From contig BCIK01000008.1 in NCBI GenBank assembly GCA_039545295.1, forward strand, positions 822,487 to 886,486: DNA of 64,000 bases. Reading direction: 5' to 3'. The position numbers and the translations under genes are program-made. This stretch comes from Udeniomyces pyricola. Its lineage: Eukaryota > Basidiomycota > Tremellomycetes > Cystofilobasidiales > Mrakiaceae. This document shows, piece after piece, positions 36,101-48,326 of this stretch (position 1 is the first letter of the stretch; every line of letters starts with the position of its first letter). Under the pieces are notes generated by a model. It did not search any database, had not been told where the DNA came from, and saw only the letters and a list, made by a program, of their open reading frames with translations.

Positions 36101-39100
36101 CGAAAGGGCTTACCTCGAAACTTTGAACGATCGAGAGCTCGAACGATACAAGAAAGCTTCCCATGCTCGGCGGCGGGGCATGCTCGAACAGGCTACGCGT
36201 CATTTTTCGGGTGTGGACGAAGAGGACACCATCCGATGGGAAGCGCCCAAGACCAAAGGGCTCAAGAGGAAGCGAGTTGAAGATACGCCACCCGTGACGG
36301 AGAGTGAGGCGAGAGCTGATGTCAGAAGAGGACATGATCCTGCCTCGGTTATGCCGGAAAGCAAGAGGCTACGTCGGGAGTCTAAGCTGCAAGCCAAGGA
36401 GAGCAGGGAGCGGGCACGAGTCCAGAGAAATCGCGGCATGGATCGCGACCTCGGTTACATCATCGAGGAGCTCAGATTAGAGGGGACTGATTTCTTGTAC
36501 ACGGTGATCGATGGCTGGACTGTTTCTCGGACCAAGAATCCTCACACACCGTAAGTGTCGTGCTTTGTATCAGCGTTACTCGCAGCGTTTGAAGCACTTG
36601 TCACTGACAGATGACGGATTGGCTTGACTTTCACGCAACAGGTCGGCCAACTTGACGGCCATCCTCAAAGTGGGTGATTTCTTTCTTCTTCTTCTTCTGA
36701 GATGCCATTCTTGACGGCCCGCATCGTCTGCTCTGGTTTGATAAAACAGCTCGCGGGTTTCCGTCGAGATTCAAGGCGGCTCAAAGGCGCACTGTTCAGC
36801 GATCCACCGATCAGTCTGCACGTTGATGACGGTCCCAAAAGATTCCGAGGCATTTGGTACGTCATCCCTGTGTCAAGTTGATCAGATAGCGGGCGTGGGG
36901 GGAGAAGGGGGGGGGGGGAGGGGGAGACTGTTTGCTGATCTCAGTCTCAACGATCTTTTTCTTGCTTTTCTTTCAGGGTTCCACTTCCGTACGCCATCAT
37001 GATTGCACGCGAGAGTGAGTGACCAGGTTTCCTTACGAATATTCGTACTCTAGGTCGTTTATGTATACCTCAAAGCTGACAATCCTTGACTATCTCTTTA
37101 TCTTTGTCTTTCTTTCTTTGGCAGACGGACTTGACACGTTCCTCGAGCGTTTCCTTGGCCCGTCTCCGGTCATCGGCCTAGCTGGCGTTCCCATGACCTC
37201 CCAAATCTTCTTGGGTAGTCAGCGTCTCCGTACCTCTACCTCGGAATCTAACAAGACCTCAGTCTCAGACACACCAACCGTGATGAAACCGTCCCCAGTC
37301 GTCGTTGTCTCCCCAGCCAAATCTCAATCATCAGAGGACCAGGATTCATCCGATGAGTTCATCGACCCGGAACTTCCGGCGGCTGTGGGGCTTGATGAGC
37401 AACTCATTCCCGTGGTGCCTCGAGAACCTGCGCCTTTCAAGCCGAGAGGAAGGAAGGGGTTGCCCGAGCCGCGAACGTTCAAACCACCTGGTTGGCAAGG
37501 GAAACCAGCCATCCCGAGAAGGGTGTTTTACTGCGATGTGGGTTTACTAAACTACAAAACTCATTTCGCCTCGCGACCCTTCTGGGCACAACAAGACAAC
37601 TAAACAAGACGAGTCACTTGCGTTCGCATTCGGTACTTTCTTCTTCGTCTGTCTCTTTTTTCTTCTTCTTTTTTTTTCAGAGAGCGTTTTATCAAATCGA
37701 CGTCATCCAAAACAACCAGATCGTTGCTGTCCTGCTCGATCGCGGCTCAAGGTAAATTACAAACTACTCCAAGCACGATTGGGCCGCCTGTATTCCCCTC
37801 ACCTGCCTACCTGCTGGCTCATCTCAATCCCCGAAACCGAACAACGCATACTCACCCAATTTTTCCGACGTCTAACCCCTCCTTCATTTATCAATTCATC
37901 CGGTTTTTTTTTCTTCTTCTTTTGTAGATGGCTCTCGCTTACGCCGATCCTCACGCTCGCTCGCCTTTCGATCCGAAACCGATGCAAAGTTTATTCATTC
38001 ATCAATCCCCAAAATAAGTGCTTCTATAGCGTCGGACCCGAGGAGACGAGTCTGCCTCCTTGGCATGGTGTTTGGTCAGTCCAGGGAAGACTCATGCGTA
38101 TGGTCCGTCAGGAGAAGAAAAAAAAGGACCCCCACTGATTCGAAGCTGACGGCTCTCATTCTTCTCCTCTCGTTTTTCGATGTGTTTTTTTCTTCTTTTT
38201 TTTCTTTTTCTTTTCTTCTTATGAACTACCTACAGGGCGAGACACGCCGATTCCAAGAAGTTCGCCCAGAGATTTGGCGTTGAGGTAGGTCCAGGTCCTT
38301 CTTCCATCTCCTTCTCCTACCTTTCTCCCTTTTTCCATCAATTGACTTTTTGTGTTATTCCTTTTTATCCCTTTCTCGGTTTACCTGTAGCACTTACTCT
38401 CGAACCTGTTTCTGTCGAACAACGAGATTGAAGAACTCATCGACTCGGATTCCGCCTCGTCGGCGGCAGCGGAAGCCTTCTTCAAAGCTCGAAAATCACC
38501 TGGTAACTGCCGTCCCACCACCACCACTACCACCACTACCACCACCACCACCTTCACTCCCGCCGCTGCCACTGCCACCGTCAAGCGTGAAGTTCACTCG
38601 TCCGATGAATCATCGGAACTAGCTCAAGGCGGCGTAAGTTCAAGATTTCTATTCTCTCAATCTTCTTCGTTCTCTGGTTTCCGGTAGGCTGGTTTCTTTG
38701 GAAAGATGAATTTTCACTGGAAATAAATGGCTGATGAGTTTCGTGTATCCGGGGCAACAAAAAAAAAACCAAAAAAAAAAACCAATGTCGCTTTCATCTA
38801 TCCCTCTATCCCAATTAGTGTCTGTGGGAAGGAGATGACCTTGCTGGTGATGCTGATGACGAGGAAGATGAGATCGAAGAGGAAGAAGAAGAAGATGACG
38901 ACGATGATCCTATTTTAGTCGTACGTTACCACCTCTCTCGTCTCTCTCTCTCTTTTTCTCTCTCTCTCTCATCACCTGTGTCTTTTCAAATCCAATACTG
39001 ACCGACTCACGTTTTTTTTTCTTCAAACCTGGGCGTTTTTTTTTTCTTCTTCTTCTTCTTTCGTTTATGTGTGTCTGGAATTCAGATCCCAGTCCCGATC

Positions 39101-39374
39101 GATATCTCAGATTCGGAAGATGAGATTGAGAGTTCTATCCTCCAACAGGTAAGAAAAGGAAAAAAAAGGGGGACCGAAAACACCTCGTTCTTTGGTCTAC
39201 AATTTTCATCTCCAATTTTTTTTTAATATGTATATATATAAAACACCCTTCTGACACTCATCCCTCCATCTCTCTCTCTTCTTTTTCTATTTTCTTCTTC
39301 TTTTTTTTTCTTAGTCATACTCGTCTTCCTCCTCGGCTGCACAACAAGCAAGGAGAGTCATCCACCTCGACTGA
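33198..39374 (+). CDS. Set9/KMT5-type H4K20 methyltransferase fused to two APSES/KilA-N-like domains (1216 aa)
   Basis: 22 exons: join(33198..33269, 33382..33412, 33529..33605, 33691..33779, 33850..33912, 34015..34052, 34150..34565, 34645..34716, 34838..34941, 35064..35582, 35702..36550, 36642..36669, 36750..36856, 36977..37014, 37125..37537, 37681..37751, 37928..38074, 38236..38284, 38391..38633, 38819..38920, 39086..39148, 39315..39374). The SET domain shows ELAVYSLTRVPSGKRLTGFI, FSVVFSTSRKRYELFLGPAR, FLNHDCNPNCEL (about residue 285) and GEELTAMYGSDYFG, then CLCLTCE, as in SUV420/Set9 enzymes that methylate histone H4 Lys20. CPRCIRHLTIFDTSWPGR ends the usual Set9 part. The same exon runs on into a charged linker and, from about residue 760, an APSES-like domain (NLTAILKLAGFRRDSRRLKG, GIWVPLPYAIMIARENGL). 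A second similar one (about 970-1075) has IVAVLLDRGSRWLSLTPILT and GVWARHADSKKFAQRFGVEH. The end is acidic with PILVIPVPIDISDSEDE, like a SUMO-interaction motif. Confidence 0.85.
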
Positions 39375-40378
39375 AAAAAAAAAACAAAAAAAAAAAAAAA
39401 AACACGCACAAAAAACCTACCGAATCGATTCCTAGGACCAACCCCATTCGCAATCTAATCGATCTGTGCGGCGGTCCCGTCCGTCCGTCGCCCATATTCG
39501 TTTTTTTTTTTTTTTTTTTGCATGGCAGCTCCAAGCTTCAAGCTAAGCTAACTCGTTCATACGAGTAGTCCACTTGTGTTTTTTTTTTTTTTGACGAGAA
39601 TTCGGACTCGTCTTTTTTTTTAACCATCACACCCTTTTTTTCCAAACTTTTTTTCCTCGATAGGTGTTCGCCTCTACTTCTTCTTCTCTGCATACACTAG
39701 CTAGACATTATATGACATAGTATTATTGTATGGTTTTCGGTCTCTCAACTGTCGCTCGCTGCACGATCAAGTGGCGTGCACGTCTTTCAAGTCCGCAGGA
39801 CACGATCGGAGAAGTTAAAAAAAAAAGAAAGACGATTCTTGAGATCTCCGGGCAATCAAAGGCAGAGAACAAGAAAACAGACAAACTAGGCTACAGTTTC
39901 ATCTCATATAATGACGAAGGAACAAAGTCAAAGAGGTCAAGGCCGAAAAGGATGGAAAAGGGTGAGCGAGGGAAGGGGGGGGGGGGNGNGGGGGAACATG
40001 ATCGATGACGAGACATATTACAGTACGGGTCGAGTCGTGATCGATCATCAATGGCGAAATACTAGTTGGGGAGAGTTGTTACTCCCGACATGAGGCAAAG
40101 AACAGGGACAATGTGGATTAAAGAAGGGTGGAAGAAGTGTAAACTAAATAAGACCGCGGAGAAAGCTCAACGGGGCGAGAAAGATACAGATGTAGTAGAA
40201 GGGAGGGGGGGGGGGAGGAGTTGATCGATGCTATACGAGAGGCATGAAAAAAAAAAAAAAGAACATGCAAGGCAATATTTCAAAGTAAAAACGACAACCT
40301 ATAAAAGGCGCTGATTGTTCCTTTGATTTTTCAATCCAGACTTGGTTTGTGGCTTTCTTTCTTGTTTTTGTGATGCAT
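39375..40378. other. Convergent 3' intergenic region with homopolymer runs and ambiguous bases
   Basis: The Set9-like gene and the opsin gene end here from opposite sides. It contains long A and T runs (39376-39405, 39500-39520), a G run with undetermined bases at 39987 and 39989, and another G run near 40205-40215. No gene was recognised. Confidence 0.55.
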
Positions 40379-42347
40379 TTACTGCTGAGCCTCGAGGGCG
40401 ACTCGTCGGTCCGAGGTCCTTCGTCGGGTGTTGTCCGGTCGGGCAGGAGAGAGACCGGTAGTACCACCCGTAACGGGGTTGACAGTGTTGTTGGTCATCT
40501 CGAAACCGTTCTTCTCCTTGATGCCGTTAGGGTAAGCGGTATCGGTGTACTTGCCCGACTGAAGGTTGAGGACAGAGAGATCCTCCGACTTGAGCTGGAA
40601 GAGGTGAACCATGCAGAAGACGGGCTTGGCCAAGAGATCGAGAATACCGTAGAAGCTGCATGAAAGAAAAGATGATGAAGAGTACGAAGGGGAGTCAGCA
40701 TCGTGATTAAAGTCCGATGTGTTGAGAAAACCTGAGCGGAAGCGCAGGATACGTACATCATCTCCGAGGTAGGCGAAATGACGTTGCCTCCGTCAGCAAG
40801 ACCCCAAGCGATGGGGTAGAGGGTCCAGAGAACAAGGAGCATGGAGACACTAGTGGTGTACGATCGGCCAAGGGAGGGAGCAAGTCGAGCGGCCGAGGCA
40901 CGTCCGGGGCCAATAAGGACTGATGAGAAGAACAGATAAAACAAAAGAGATGATATCTGGGTCAGGAAGGGTTTTGCACGGGCTTGTCAGGAACATCCAA
41001 AGCGGTACAGGAGAAGAGCCTTACTCCAGAAGACATAGAACATGGCGAAGCAACCCATGGTGTAGAGACCCCATTTCTGAAGAACCGAAGAAGCCGAAAG
41101 CAATGTCAGCGAGCAGAAGCGGAATAAAGCCGTTTATTCTATGCAACTTACGTAGCTCGATCGGACAAGGGATCCAACAAGACCAGTGACGATCATGACA
41201 ATGTCAAAGAAGATGACGGTGATGATCTCCGAGAGAGGAAGTCCGGTAACGAGGAGGAGCTCGAGAAGGAGAAGGGGAGTGGTGACTAAAAACAAGGAGA
41301 AAACAAGGCTATGTTCCAGTTCGGTCCGTACGCCCTGACTTGCACTGACATGGATAGGAAAGACTTACTGGTCCAGTCGATGTATCGGACGTACCAGATC
41401 GACCTGGTAGGTCTGCGACACGAAAAAAAAAACGCCGAGGAAACAAACCAAGTCAGCCGGGAAGATAACGCATACGACAAAGACTCTTCCACAAAAATGG
41501 CTATGATTTCCCTGCTGTACTCACCGACCATCAGCAGAGAGCATGTAGTTCTTGTAACCGGCATCTCGGATGAACTCAACAACGATAGCAGTGGCGCCCA
41601 AGTCGGAAGCCATGCTGCGAAAGAAAACAAAAGGGAAGAACGGAATCAAAACGCATGAGATTACGAGACCTGCAGGGAACGGGGAGTTGAGTTATCTAAA
41701 AATAGCCGAGGCTTGGAACTCACCAAAAGTATGCGATACTGGCAGTGGTCAAGAGCATCATCGAGATCCTGATGAAACGCGTCAAAAGAGAGGCGATGGA
41801 GCCAGGTGAGACAGGTAGGCGGATTGGGATTGGGACCGAATCTTCAACCGCCAAACATGTCATGTGATAGCAGGCGAGAGATGGACGTACTGGTGGAAGA
41901 CTCGCTGTCCCTTGGGGAGAGTAAAAGACCAAGCCATGACGAGGACTGTATGTTGAAGGACGAGACGAGTACGTCATCAAACGAAGTGGAGGATGAAGTG
42001 AAAGAGAAGGGGATGGGGAATGTGAATGGTGAGCCAAGTGAGAAACGGCGGATGCGCGACCCGGCAAAGGGATCACATGAGATTTCGATTGACCAGGAGG
42101 ACAAGGCGAGTTTGGGACTGACGATCGGTGAGAAGCATGACGGCAAAGACGGCCCAGAGCCAGTCAGAGGCATGGGTGGTGATGTCCTGTGGGGATGGAG
42201 ACCAAGGAGAGGAACCAAAGACAAGAGGGCAAAAGATTGACGTCAGTGATAAGACAAGGTGTATATATAGTGAGAGAGACAGAGCAAGGAAAAATCCCTC
42301 ACCAAAGTGGCCACCGTAGGGTTGTTGTTGAGGGCGTCGTTGGCCAT
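40379..42347 (-). CDS. Microbial (fungal) rhodopsin, probable light-driven proton pump
   Basis: Exons complement(40379..40655, 40757..40919, 41025..41076, 41152..41285, 41369..41403, 41525..41614, 41724..41768, 41891..41945, 42123..42186, 42303..42347), 319 residues with seven membrane helices. The helix C motif VRYIDWTITTPLLLLEL gives Asp109 at the proton-acceptor position and Glu120 eleven residues later at the donor position. Helix G reads FYGILDLLAKPVFCM, with Asp234 and the retinal Schiff-base lysine Lys238. Helix F has LYPIAWGLADGGNVISPTSE. This makes it a type I rhodopsin of the fungal CarO/Nop-1 group, in a membrane, pumping protons or acting as a photosensor. It follows a carotenoid cleavage dioxygenase on the same strand, which could supply its retinal. 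Having an acceptor and a carboxylate donor argues for pumping; that is inference. Confidence 0.95.
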
Positions 42348-44500
42348 GGTGGAGAACTGATGTTACGACAGAAAACAAGACACCGTACAGTGTGTGTGTG
42401 TGTGAGAACAACCGCCAACGGAGAGGGGATGTGAACGCAGAGACGACAGATGGGGTGGGATGGGGCCTCACGTTGCGGAGGTAAAGGGTAAGAAGCGGAA
42501 GAGGTGGATGGTGGGGGTGATGGTGGGGGTGATGGTGGTATGGGTGGAGGGTGAAAGAAAAGGGAAAGGGTGGCCAAGAGGAAGAGGGCAGGCCATTTTT
42601 AGGCTGGATCGAGAAGCCCTAGACGGTCGTCTGCCTTTACGTTGCGACTGCGCCGTCTGTGAGTGCGTCATCGATCGGTTGCCGCGAAACGCACACGCTC
42701 ATCCGGTTCACTTGCTCCAAAAGGGCGTCGTACATGTCAACCGAATCTAAAATAAATCTTCGTATCGCTCCTCGTAATCATCTCATCGTCTTCCTCGGTC
42801 AGCCGATATCGGCTCCCCCTTCCAAATATCATCCATCAACCTGCTTGCCGCGCCGGCCGGCTTCATGATCCGTATCCTCACTTGTCATATATATATATAT
42901 ATTCTCCCACCGATTTTCTTTCTTGCACATCTTGTCAACCTTCTCCTACATCGCGATCCTCCATTCCGTCCACTCCCGCCCAACACACTCATGACGCTCG
43001 GTTCGTCCCGTCAGATCAGTCGACCGGTATATCTATCGCACGTAACTCACTCGACGATCACACAAGCAGCGATCTGGTCAAACGTCGTCGAACCGCTTGG
43101 ATCGACTTGTGACAAGTAACTAGGGCGGGCTCATGGTTCGACCCGATCCGGTCGGGCCGTACTTCCTCTGATGACTCAATCGAGAAAAGTCCCACGTCAT
43201 CGATGACTGACATTATATATGCAGATCGCAATCATAACCATCGTCCATCCATGGTTTTTCTGGGTCGGTTGACTATAATACTATTCCGAGCCTGTCGACT
43301 AGAATCGGCTGCTTAAAAGCTAGATACATCCTGTTCCTCTTGCTGGACATCCTGTCCATATCTCGACAGGGCCCCAAATGACACCGACGTATAAACTGAC
43401 CGATAGGTTCAATGCATGAAAGATTTGCAGCCGTCGTACCGTATTACGTGCTTGCTATATATATATATATATATCTCATCTGCAGATCTACATCTCTAAT
43501 CTGATGTGCAGCTTACAGCTTGTAGCTTGGCGTGCGGCCAACCAGTCGCGGCTCAATATCTCGATCGCGATTGGGCGTTCGGATCATGTTGCACATGCCG
43601 ACGACGATCGACATTATCGACACGCGCGCGACGTGGTCGATAACGCCCACGTAATAGAAACGCAAATGCATGACAGGGAAGGGAGGGGGGGGGGGGCTCC
43701 GAATGGAACGTTGTAAGGGAAAACGCCCTTGATTTTTGCAGGTCGACGCTGCTTATGTAAACAAGCGCGAGCGCGCGAGCACTTATTAGTACGCACCGGC
43801 GCGTCAGCTAGTTCTCGCGAAGATGGTTACGTCATCGACGCTGGCTCGGTCATCTGAAATATATGCGTCGCCCTCCCTCCACCTGCACTTATAGCTTACA
43901 TATGCTTCGAACCTCAAGATCGATTATCTCGTCTGACCGAGACCTCACCATCAGCTAAATTGAGCTGGGCATACAATATCAACGCGGCACAACGTCTGCT
44001 ACGTGTGTGACTGCCAAGCGGAGAGCGAGAACCTAGAAAAAAAAAGGAGTAGAGGAGGAAGGATCGTATATGAAGAAATGCTAGTAGACACATTGGGTGT
44101 ATGCATCAGAGCAGGACACACACAAAAAAAGACAGTAAAAAGAGAGTAAAAAGACGATGAATGATACATGTCAACTGAGAAAAGCCAGAAAAACGGGCTA
44201 GAGTTGATGGCGTGAAAGGGATGATGGTACAATCAAGAGGCATGCAAGGAAGAAAGATGGGAAATTCTAATGAACCAAAAAAGATGAAAAAGGAGACAAC
44301 GGGAAGTCGTGAAAACTGGAAAGAGAGAGTAAGTGTGCTTGGAGGTCAGAGAATATGGATACAGATGAGTACGTGGAATTCTGTGTAAAGAAAAGAAAGA
44401 AATGAGAGAGACCAGAACAGTACACGGATCGATCGAGACAGAATGAAAGATGAAAGAAAATGTTACATGACCTGCCCCTCCCTCCTGTTCCACGAGAGCT
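42348..44500. other. Intergenic region upstream of the opsin gene
   Basis: About 2.15 kb between the opsin start and the end of the dioxygenase gene. It contains TA repeats at about 42889-42902 and 43457-43474 and a run of 12 G at 43685-43696. The opsin promoter must lie in the left part. No coding segment, tRNA or named light-response element was recognised with confidence. Confidence 0.5.
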
Positions 44501-47395
44501 TCAAATCAAGGCCATCGCTTGGACCCCGGCCATAACGATGGATAAAATGACGTGCCAACTGAACCAACTTCGATCTTTCTTCCTGCTCTGAGGCTCTTCC
44601 AATCCTCTCAGGGACGGCGCCGCGCCAACGGGCTCGAGCAGATCGAAATCATCGAGCTCTTGAAGTAGCGGCTGATGGTGGATAGCTTGATCTAGCTGGG
44701 ATGTCGGGCTAGGTGGAGAGGGAAGGGGGACGTCCGTCGAGAGAATGGGGATATCGCGTCGTTGCGAGGCAATCTCCTCTGGCGTAAAGAACCGGCCGTG
44801 CAAGCCATAAGGCACTGTCAAGCGCGAACGATGAAGAGATCAGTCAAGGAAAGCAAAGATGATCAAGAGTCAGCTGAATATCGTAGAATGATGAAGCTCA
44901 AGAAGGTTGGGTAATATATACCTCGTGTAGGAAGGTGAATTTTCGCCACAACCGCTGCATCCTCACCGGAACCCATTGGGCCCGTTCCCATCGATGCGGC
45001 GTCTATGATCCACACTAGACAAAAAAATAGAAGAATGTGCAAAGAGGACAGACACCCAAGAAAGCAAAAACAATGTAAATCAGCCTCCAGTACAGACTCG
45101 CCACATGTAAGACAGAGGTGAGAACTCACGTTCTGAGCACGCTCCAGCCTTGACTGTCCCGTTTGGCTCGAGCCAACGACCTTCGTCAAAGACGTAACAG
45201 CACATCCACCCTTCATCCTCGCCTCCTCCTTCTTGACCTTCACGCTCAGCCCTCCATTTACCGGCCTTTGGGATGAAGCTCGCTTCTTGTCCAAACACGC
45301 CTGGTGGGAATTTGAACACCTTGATCCACTCTTTTCCAACGCCCATGATTCTCTCCTTGAGGATCTGACTGACATCGCGCTCATCAACGACCCCACCGAT
45401 CCACCCGTTGTCTTCCGGATTCATCACCGCACCCGGAGGTGGAGCGGCAAGTCCGGCAGCGATGAGCGCACGGACATCGATCTTGACAAGACAATCAATC
45501 TTGGCGCCCGATCCGAGACGAGCGTCGAACCCTCCCGAGGACATCGTGCATCCATAAACGTACCGAGCATCAAGTGTAGTGAGAGAGGGTGGAATGATGG
45601 GGAATTCGAACGGAATGGCTGTCAAACCGAAGCGATGTGAGGGACGGAGAGGGCTTGGACGATATGGAGGTCGAGTCGAGGCGGGCGATGGCATGGGGAA
45701 ACGAAAGTAGGTCAAGAGGCATAGATCTGCAGGAGTGTTGGGATCCGAGGGAGGGAGAGGCAAGTTGCCCGCAAGAGAGACGAGTTTGGAAGAGGTGAAG
45801 CGACAAGCAAGAAGATTGATGGCAGTGGGAACCCGAGGCTTTGACGCAGATTGATGACCATCTCGGGCGTCGTATGTGTCCCAGGAATTGGCCGTGTCTG
45901 CAAAGATGTAGAGGCATGCGTGAGTGTGCTAAAGTTTGAAACTGTAAATTGTGCAAATGACCCAGTCCGACTCACGGAAGATGCAGCAAGCCTCCTGATC
46001 TTCGAACCAAAGCACTCGAGTAGGGTCCTGGCCGTCGTAGTCGCGAGGCAGGATACCGAACCGCGAGGGCTTGGACTGGTCGAATCGAACAACAGGCTGG
46101 AGCGAGAGCAGGTTCCAAGGAGAAAGCGACAAGGGGAGATCGAGAATGATGGAATGCGTTTGCGTGACCCCAAAATCGTGCATCTATTGGAGAGGGTACC
46201 AAACAAAAGTAAGATCATCAAATTCTTGATCTTGGTACCCGTGTCTCATAGGTCGAGAGTAACAACAAGCAGATCAAGAAACATGAAAAACGGACATACC
46301 ATCTTGGGTGACGATATACCAGGGACCGGGATGGAAAGCCGTTTGTGCTCGCCTTTTGGGCCAATGACAGAGTGGTGAACAAAGGGTGGATAGAACGTCG
46401 AACCAAAGAGAACAAGATCGCCAGAAAGTGGGTCCGTTCTAGGATGAGCAGTCGTCCTGATAATGACAAGTCAAGAAGAGGGAGAGCAAGCGTTCGTCAG
46501 GCTTAGCTAGACAGGATTCGGACGCGTCCGGACTCGATCTTCTTTGAAACTTCAACTTACCACTCGTGAAAGAGTTTGCCCAGACGCGATGAGTTGGACC
46601 CCAGACCCTTGCTAGACACGTCACGATCCTCTACGGCACCTTCGAATGCCCACCAGCCCACACTCTCTAGACCCTGGAGGTCCGGCAAGTCGATCAAACG
46701 AGGTTCAGTCAGATACGGGCTCAATAAGCATCATCGTCTATTGTCTGCACTCTGGCTTACTCACCGGCAATCGGACCTCCCATGCTTTGCCACTTTCACA
46801 TAACGCCAGTGCTCGTCCGTCATGAAACACCACGTTGGTATTGGCTACACTGAGCCTGGCGATGCCCTTGACGAAGCAGAGAAAGATTGCTCGAAAAATG
46901 GCCCAGAGCGTGGAGAAGAGTGAATGCGGCAGTTGAAGCGAGGATATCGACGGGAGAAGTGGCGACGGCAGCGTACGCGAGGCGACGTGGACAGGCGTGA
47001 GAAGATATTTGGCCACAAACTGGGGCTGGATCGTAGGACGAGAGGTACCGGTCGAGGATGATGGAGAGGGAGAAGGATCTGTTGAGAAGAGCACGCCGGC
47101 GAGCATGCCGTCACCATCGAACCAGTGGTAATCGCTTTGAGATTGGCTGGTATGGTGATGGGGTTGCGGATTTGCTCCTGAAAAGATCGAAATGGTCATG
47201 GTTATCAGATCGGTCTCTTATGCATAGGGGAAAACCATGGGTAGACGAAGGGAGATCAAGCTGACCATTCCTGACGTATTGGCCGTTGGCAAACTCGAGA
47301 GGGATCGAGCCTGTGTAGGTGCAGGGGCGGAGTTCCGACTCGTAGCTGACGGGCGCAAAGTTGCCAGCGAGGTAGGCATGCCCTTTGCTCGTCAT
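44501..47395 (-). CDS. Carotenoid cleavage dioxygenase (retinal-forming type)
   Basis: Exons complement(44501..44814, 44922..45014, 45130..45897, 45976..46183, 46300..46456, 46561..46673, 46765..47177, 47266..47395), 731 residues. The enzyme class splits carotenoid double bonds with a non-haem iron; fungal members such as CarX release retinal from beta-carotene. Signatures are LAGNFAPVSYESEL, GSIPLEFANGQYVRNG and DYHWFDGDGML near the N-terminus. All four iron-binding histidines can be placed: His223 (TAHPRTDP), His273 (MHDFGVTQTH), His341 (HTANSWD) and His633 (PYGLHGRFF). The C-terminus is extended and closes with HVILSIVMAGVQAMALI, a likely membrane-anchoring tail. The neighbours, an opsin and crtYB, fit a role in retinal supply. 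Cleavage of another carotenoid or apocarotenoid cannot be excluded. Confidence 0.94.
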
Positions 47396-48326
47396 GACGT
47401 GCGGACGAGAGCACAGTGAGGGTAAGGATGTGGATGAAGTGCGAGCTGGTGGAGAACGATATACAAGTGGAGGTAGCAGAGAGTGATATGTGGATGATGG
47501 ATTAGACTGGATGGGTCAAGCTCCGGAAGGACGTTGGGCTGCGGATCAAGACAGATCGAGGAGTGAGTCGAGTATTAATGGATGGGTCAGAGTAGGCTAG
47601 GGCAGGTGGAGGTAGTATACGGGATTATACGGGAGGAGTGGAGGACAGTGAGGAGCAAAGAAGCTAGGACGTCGGACGGCAGGCTTGATGGTGAGCAATG
47701 GAAGCCAATAAGAAGAACTCTACTGCATTCACATGACATGATGAGGGAGGGAGAAGCTAATTAAAAGACACGCCGCCAACGAGCGACAAGGATGACGCGT
47801 GCGATCGTTGGCAGTTGACAGTCTGCGGGGCGCCCCAAAGAAATTCCGTTTTGAGCGGTTGGGCCTGAGGCCTTCTCGGCTTTCTCCGAGGCGGCCGATC
47901 CTTCGGCCCCCTCCAAGAAAAGACCCGAGGGTTACGTGGGTATGTCGATTATCGATCCTCCATTTTCCAACGCATGCAACGCACCTGTCTTGCCGGAGCG
48001 CAGTCGCAACCCTGTGAACGTACGTGTCAACTGACGTATACACTCGTATACACGTATACACTGGACACTCGCGGCTGCCGCGCTGCCGGCTGGATGACCT
48101 CGACCGAGGAAAGAAGATCCGAAGAGAGAGTTGAACGTTGAGCGAGGAGACAGCTTAATGAGATCGATGGGAGCTCGCAATGATACATCGCGTTCATAGA
48201 GAAGACGCCGATCCCCAGCACGAACGCGTCCATGGCCGACCCAACGTAATATCCCTTCAGTGACATCTGTCGCCTGACTTCCATCAGCTACCCTCATACC
48301 GGTCTCTCATCCATCCTCCTTTCCCC
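47396..48326. promoter_or_regulatory. Divergent upstream region of the dioxygenase and crtYB
   Basis: These 931 bases separate the start codons of two carotenoid genes that point away from each other, so shared control is likely. Many GATC/CGATC words are present, but these are common across the window and do not by themselves show a light-response element. An alternating purine/pyrimidine stretch with CGTATACACTCG copies lies near 48025-48062. Confidence 0.55.

Noticed and set aside
37779..37927. Exon frame MALAYADPHARS at the start of exon 17
   Set aside because: That frame stops within 30 codons. The other frame continues the second APSES-like motif (WLSLTPILT) and keeps phase with later exons.
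35702..39374. Independent APSES-type gene downstream of Set9
   Set aside because: The exon at 35702-36550 continues from the Set9 CPRC motif without stop, and the first APSES-like domain has no convincing start codon and promoter of its own.
43130..43160. tRNA-like B-box (GGTTCGACCC)
   Set aside because: No matching A-box or cloverleaf arms around it; treated as chance.
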